Part shown: positions 59,501-64,000 of the stretch, one piece after another
Layout: each line of letters starts with the position of its first letter
How positions within the stretch are numbered: the first letter of the stretch is position 1
Source: Podarcis raffonei
Taxonomy: Eukaryota; Chordata; Lepidosauria; Squamata; Lacertidae
NCBI RefSeq assembly: GCF_027172205.1
Contig: NC_070607.1
Coordinates: 23,288,069 to 23,352,068 of the forward strand
DNA: 64,000 nucleotides
Direction of reading: 5' to 3'
Program-made: the position numbers and the translations under genes
Notes under the pieces: generated by a model
Seen by the model: the letters and a program-made list of their open reading frames with translations, nothing else
Database searches by the model: none
Told to the model about the DNA's origin: nothing

Positions 59501-59539
59501 TGCAGTCATCCACTCAGCAGCTGGGCCCATAACCAAAGA

Positions 59540-59923
59540 TGTTGGCTGTTTGCAGTATGGTAACGCTGCAGAGAGCTTGCTGGGGAGACCATGCATTAAA
59601 AAGTAAAGGACTCAAAAATAACTTAAACTAGGTTTTAATAAGAAAAACAAAAACTCCTTTTACACTAAGTACATTAACAACCAAACCAGACCCAACCACC
59701 AACCCATCCCCCAGGGTAATGGGAGAGCTAGGTGCTGCTCCTTATATACTACACCCAAATGCTGACACATCTTAATCAAATACAACTCAGCAGCACCTGC
59801 TACGTTTCACAGCTGTAAAGCTGGGTCGCGTTACCTTACTCTGGCCCTTGCTCTGGCCCCTTAAAGACATACACATCGGGTGCAACAATGATGAACCTTT
59901 ACATTTAAATAAACCATTCAACA
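59540..59923 (-). repeat. Copia 5' LTR
   Basis: 384 bp partner of the LTR at 56135, with the same ends. The primer site lies a few bases inside at about 59518-59534. Confidence 0.93.
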
Positions 59924-59929
59924 TGAGGT

Positions 59930-61270
59930 ACTGAATAAAATACGGATATAACTGGGCCTGCATGAGGTGGTTGGTTGTTTGGACAGTATGGCTCACCAAG
60001 TGAGTCTTCAGCTGGGGCAAGACTTGAAATAAGTTCTTCCCAGCTTATCTTCTTACAGCACAATCCTGTGCATCTGTACACATAAGTTGTTCTACTGTAA
60101 GTCAAAGAGGATTTACTCCTGTGTAAGTATGTTTAGAATTGAAAGCTTGGTCATAGTGCTACACAAGCACTCAGATGAGGAAAATAAGTGAACAATTAGA
60201 AGGAACAATGCTATTTAAAAAAACTGCTTCTAAACCCCAGGCCAGGACCATAAGTCAAAAGGGATGATTAAGCATTATCTGAGTGTCAACTGAAACTTTA
60301 GTGGTTAACCATGCAAGCAAATTATTTAATCATTTCTTCCCTCATGGGGTACTGCCTATAAACCTCCAAATTTATTAACATTTGCATATCACTTCAGAAA
60401 CACATGGCCAGAGGTTCAAAATTTCTGCATTGCTTGAGGCAGAAAAGGGGTGATTTGTGGGATGCAGGAGCCGATGGACCAGATAACAGAAGACTCAGGA
60501 CAGAAAGGCTACTTTAATTGGAATGAGATTTACGTGACGTTAATTTAAATAATGTCGCTTAGGGTGGAAATTGTGTTCGGCATCCATAGGTTCTGTAATG
60601 AAGTTTCATGCAGGGGTGATAAATCGAGGATGTGCCTAACATACAGTTTTAATTCCTGACGTTTCACTCGGCCTAGGTGCAGATAAACAGCCAAGTTAAA
60701 TTAATGCACATGATGAAGGAAACAGTAGAGAAGAGGGGCACGAGTTGGGGGGGGGGGAGAGATTCAGTTAAAAAATCTCCCAAAGAGATGCTTTCTAAGT
60801 TAATTAACCTGGGGGGGGGGGAGAGAGAGAATCAAGTTTCAATTCCTCGTTCAGGCAGTCAACTAAAACCCTTGCCCCAAACCACCAACAGAAAATTGTT
60901 ACACCAATAATATCCCCACCATCACCACAAGTGCTCCTTGGTCCCAATTAGTATCTGCTTTGAACAGTATTGGTAAGGCTCTGAGAATCTGCAACCAGAC
61001 CCACAAACCCACTGTAACAAGAGTACTTGGGTTTGATGCCATGACACAAAGCTACTTCAGTTCAACGGCCTTGCCTTTTTTTGGCATTCAATTCCATTTG
61101 AAAACATCGACAAGACTCTGCTGTTTCAGAAAACGTTTCTTGAGGTTGTCCCTCCTCTCCCCGATTACAGCCATAGAAAAAAGAAAGAACACCCTCTTTG
61201 AATTCTGTGTTTTTACATATGAAGACATAATAACAAACCTCTGTTCCTTGGCAGGTCTTAAAATTAGGTA
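59930..61270. other. AKR intron, nothing recognised
   Basis: Two poly-G runs (about 60748-60758, 60812-60821). 60053-60125 resembles a dispersed reptilian repeat (acaatcctgtgcatctgtac). No gene was seen. Confidence 0.35.
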
Positions 61271-61274
61271 AATA

Positions 61275-61500
61275 CAGTGGTACCTCGGGTTAAGTACTTA
61301 ATACGTTCCGGAGGTCTGTTCTTAACCTGAAACTGTTCTTAACCTGAAGCACCACTTTAGCTAATGGGGCCTCCTGCTGCTGCCGTGCAGCCTGAGCACG
61401 ATTTCTGTTCTTATCCTGAAGCAAAGCTCTTAACCTGAAGCACTATTTCTGGGTTAGCGGAGTGTGTAACCTGAAGCGTATGTAACCCGAGGTACCACTG
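61275..61500. mobile_element. Tigger-type MITE ('gttaagaac' subfamily)
   Basis: Ends CAGTGGTACCTCGGGTTAAG / GTAACCCGAGGTACCACTG with TA at both sides (61273-61274, 61501-61502). 226 bp, noncoding. Confidence 0.85.
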
Positions 61501-61504
61501 TACA

Positions 61505-62020
61505 ACCTCAGATGAACAACAACAAATGACATATTACACTGTGTCATGATTTATTTATGGCTCTAGACTTGGGGTATCCAATGACATTGAGGTGGGCTGT
61601 TCTCTTGATAACCCACTTGGTCCTTCCCCTCGGGTCTAGGTCACCACCTCCCAATCTGCTGTGTCCCACTCCAGGGTCAGAGTCCTTCAATGGGTCCTGC
61701 TCACGACTTCCCTCTGTGTTGGGCGTGTCCCACGTCAGACACCTCTGATCCCCAATCTCTTCCCACTCCTTCTCCCCACTGGACATTTCCAGAGAGCTCT
61801 GGACAGCGATGCTGCTTCTTTTCCCCACCATCCCCGTCTTATAGAGGCCTACTCTGAAAATACGGTTTTTAGGCTGCTTCCTCACTGGACAAAGAAAGGA
61901 GCAAAGTTCATCAGGATTGCTAAATGTTTAGATGTTTAAAAGCATTGCAGGGAAAGGGTATCAAAACTCCAGAGTGGAGCACTGTTCTGTGACACTTCCG
62001 AGGCCTGGTATGAATGACAT
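61505..62020. other. AKR intron, nothing recognised
   Basis: Open frames of about 90-110 codons on both strands overlap here, but no domain was recognised. Confidence 0.35.
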
Positions 62021-62025
62021 CAGAC

Positions 62026-62115
62026 CATAGCTGTCAACTTTTCCCTTTTCTTGTGAGGAATCCTATTCGGAATAAGGGAATTTCCCTTAAAAAAAGGGAA
62101 ACATTGACAGCTATG
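62026..62115. mobile_element. 90-bp hAT-like MITE
   Basis: Ends CATAGCTGTCAA / TTGACAGCTATG, with inner aagggaa / ttccctt pairs. It is flanked by 8-bp CATCAGAC / CATCAGAT. Confidence 0.65.
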
Positions 62116-62246
62116 CATCAGATTGCCCTAAGATATATCCCGAGTGGAACAGATGGTGAAAATGTGTCGTGATATCCCAACAGAAACACTCTCTGCATTT
62201 TTGCAACTGTGAAAAAAATCAGCAGCAACTATCAAAGTCACCCCAC

Positions 62247-62348
62247 CTTTCTCATACAACTCTTCCATGGCTCGCCAGGTCTCTGCTCTGACTTCTCGAT
62301 TGCTTTTACCGGGGATGTGTGTGTCAGGCCAATGCACCAAGTAAAGAT
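62247..62348 (-). CDS. Aldo-keto reductase, internal exon with catalytic His
   Basis: Split codon (D), then LYLVHWPDTHIPGKSNREVR..TWRAMEELYEKG. 'DLYLVHWP' carries the catalytic-tetrad histidine (equivalent of H117 in mammalian AKR1). 'W.AMEELY..G' is the helix leading to IGVSNF. Acceptor with a strong pyrimidine tract (tttctttttag); donor GAAAG|gtgggg. It joins across a 21.7-kb intron to the exon at 40595. Exons encoding the N-terminal barrel, including catalytic Asp/Tyr/Lys, are not in the window and should lie to the right. Confidence 0.88.
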
Positions 62349-62349
62349 C

Positions 62350-64000
62350 TAAAAAGAAAAAAGAAAGAAAATCCAATGTTGCTTTTCATGAACAAATCAC
62401 ACCAAACTTATTTTAAAGAACCATAAAGCTCCCAATGAAAAAGTAAATCAGCTGCTGAATTGGGGAGTTGCAGTCTCCTCCTGTGAACCACTAGTACAAA
62501 ACACCGAATGGTGCAACCTCTGCTAGTTTTAATGCAATTTCAGTGCAAAAGTTCCCGTGAAGCAGCCTTAATATGCAGGTAAGCCCAGTTTCCTAGATGC
62601 TCAAAGACACAGCCACTCCGCAGACAAAAAGCAGTATACAAAAGCACTTTTGTGCTGAGCTTGAGAAACTGCAACATCCCAAGCAGAATGACTTAGCAGC
62701 CCTGAGAACTGCAAGACCTCTGGCCTGTTCCAATATGTGGAGCTTTCATCCTTCCTCGAATCAGTGCCTCCACGATTCTGCATGCAAGCTGCATCTTGGT
62801 CGTCACTGGTTCTTTCAGTGCATACATTCAAGTTGCATTTTGCAGGGTGAATATATACAAGTGAGGGGAAGTATACTGGCAGTAAAAATGCTCAGTTACT
62901 GTACAAAGAGGCTCTTCACCTCAGTAGAACAGAGAGTATCTTAAGCATCAAGTTTGTTGGGTTCCTTAGAAGTCCTTTCAGGCACCGGCACACCAGAGAT
63001 TGTCATAATTTGTGCAGTATTTATACAACAAAGCGACACAACTTTGGATGTCCCAAGGTGAACATATTACATGCTTATAAACCCCTCCCTCCCCATCTTC
63101 TTGAAATACCTGGCAGAAAAAAACAAACCGGGAATCTTCTTGGGAGCTTCATTAACTATGAATCCCAAAACTGAAGATAACCTCCCAGCTGGTGCCAAAG
63201 TTTTGTAGTTGTTTTGTAGCATGAACCCAGCTTTAACACATTTTAATCTTATTGTATTGGGTACTCTGTACACTGCTTAGAGACAGATGTGATTAAGCAG
63301 TATACAAACAGTTGAAATAATTAATAAAGAAAATCCCCATCATGGGATCTATTTCTCGGTCACGTTAATGCATGGCGAAACATCAGGAGCGTGTAACAGA
63401 ATGTCGGGAACTGGCTTTTCAAATTAATAAATGTGTTTAACAAGTCTTACACCTTGCTCACCCTAACAGCTGTGAGCAAATCGTTATAATTTTTGTCTTT
63501 TTACTGGTGAAGGTCTGAGGGTTGACCAAAGCCACCTACCCAATTTACAGGTGAACTCAAGGTCCAAATCTAGTCCTCTACCCACATGACCACAGAGGCC
63601 CAAATGAGATGACCAGAGATTTTCAGTGCATTGTTTCTTAGGGGCAAAGTTCATAATGTCCCCTTTACCACCAGATAGGAAAAACAGCCACTTAGTCACA
63701 TGAGAGCTGGTGGAGGAGTTCCATCATGCTTTTAATAGCAATAAGACACATGCACAAATGGATGGACTGAGCTGAGGAGTGAATGGAATCCTGTTCTGCT
63801 GCTGACATTGCAGTAGTGTGAGCAAATGCTTAGTCATCATTTGGAGTGGCTTAATGTGCAACCTCAGCAAACAGCATTAGAAATATATATTTTTTTGTCT
63901 TTAAAAAAAAGGAGGGGCCACTTCTCTTGACTTTTTGCCCATTCATATGTCTAGCTATTATGACATATGCATACATTCCATCAAGCATGAATGGTGTGGA
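62350..64000. other. AKR upstream intron
   Basis: An L2-type tail (actgcttagagacagatgtg..gcagtatacaaa) lies at about 63240-63325. No further AKR exon was found before the window ends. Confidence 0.4.

Larger units (their letters stand above)
56135..59923 (-). mobile_element. Ty1/copia LTR retrotransposon (fossil, young, broken)
   Basis: 3.8-kb element reading on the minus strand. It is bounded by two 384-bp LTRs (TG..CA) and a perfect 5-bp duplication TGAGG (56130-56134, 59924-59928). Parts in order: Gag with a CCHC zinc knuckle (CWFCNKQGHFAKDC), an aspartic protease motif (DSGAS), an integrase with its HHCC and DDE landmarks (GHLNF, DRGGEF), and the start of a reverse transcriptase region. 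Gag before protease before integrase before RT is the copia order. The primer site next to the 5' LTR is complementary to the initiator tRNA-Met anticodon arm (GCTGGGCCCATAACC on the plus strand), a half-tRNA primer as in copia. It is shorter than a typical full element and broken, with perhaps two or three breaks. Near-identical LTRs imply recent insertion. Confidence 0.92.

Noticed and set aside
1-64000. CRISPR arrays, operons, ribosome-binding sites and rRNA genes
   Set aside because: The window is vertebrate nuclear DNA. The tandem repeats present are microsatellites without spacers.

Overview
The window is nuclear DNA of a squamate reptile (lizard or snake). The evidence is a vertebrate S1PR1 gene and many Sauria-type SINEs (tRNA-like head, BovB-related tail), together with BovB, CR1, L2 and L1 LINE fragments, many short hAT and Tigger-type DNA transposons, and a young Ty1/copia element. 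Coding density is very low. Most short open frames are chance or transposon-derived.

Two host genes can be supported, both on the minus strand. (1) S1PR1, the sphingosine-1-phosphate receptor 1, has a single intact coding exon at 3692-4831. A likely splice acceptor lies at 4977, and a CpG island with a candidate noncoding first exon lies at about 9.1-9.6 kb. The 3' UTR runs toward 1.8-3.7 kb. (2) The 3' half of an aldo-keto reductase gene (bacterial-type AKR group) is spread over 45 kb in five coding exons: 62247-62348, 40504-40595, 36996-37178, 35287-35346 and 16873-16974 (stop). All exons have AG/GT borders and compatible phases. The 5' exons lie beyond the right edge.

Layout: 0-10 kb, S1PR1 and its promoter; 10-16.8 kb, intergenic, with LINE, Tigger and hAT debris; 16.9-62.3 kb, AKR introns packed with nested repeats; 62.3-64 kb, AKR upstream intron.

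The most interesting objects are a family of nonautonomous hAT elements and one copia element. One hAT copy (40652-41186, perfect 8-bp target duplication) carries about 370 bp of foreign GC-rich DNA. This includes a start codon and a peptide beginning MGLCYSL..LFG that matches, from memory, the N-terminus of the long GNAL (G-olf alpha) isoform, so it looks like gene capture by a hAT element. A short form lacking the cargo sits inside a SINE tail at 51034-51186. The copia element (56135-59923) has two 384-bp LTRs with one difference noticed, a perfect 5-bp target duplication, and a primer site matching the anticodon arm of initiator tRNA-Met. It is broken, but looks recent.
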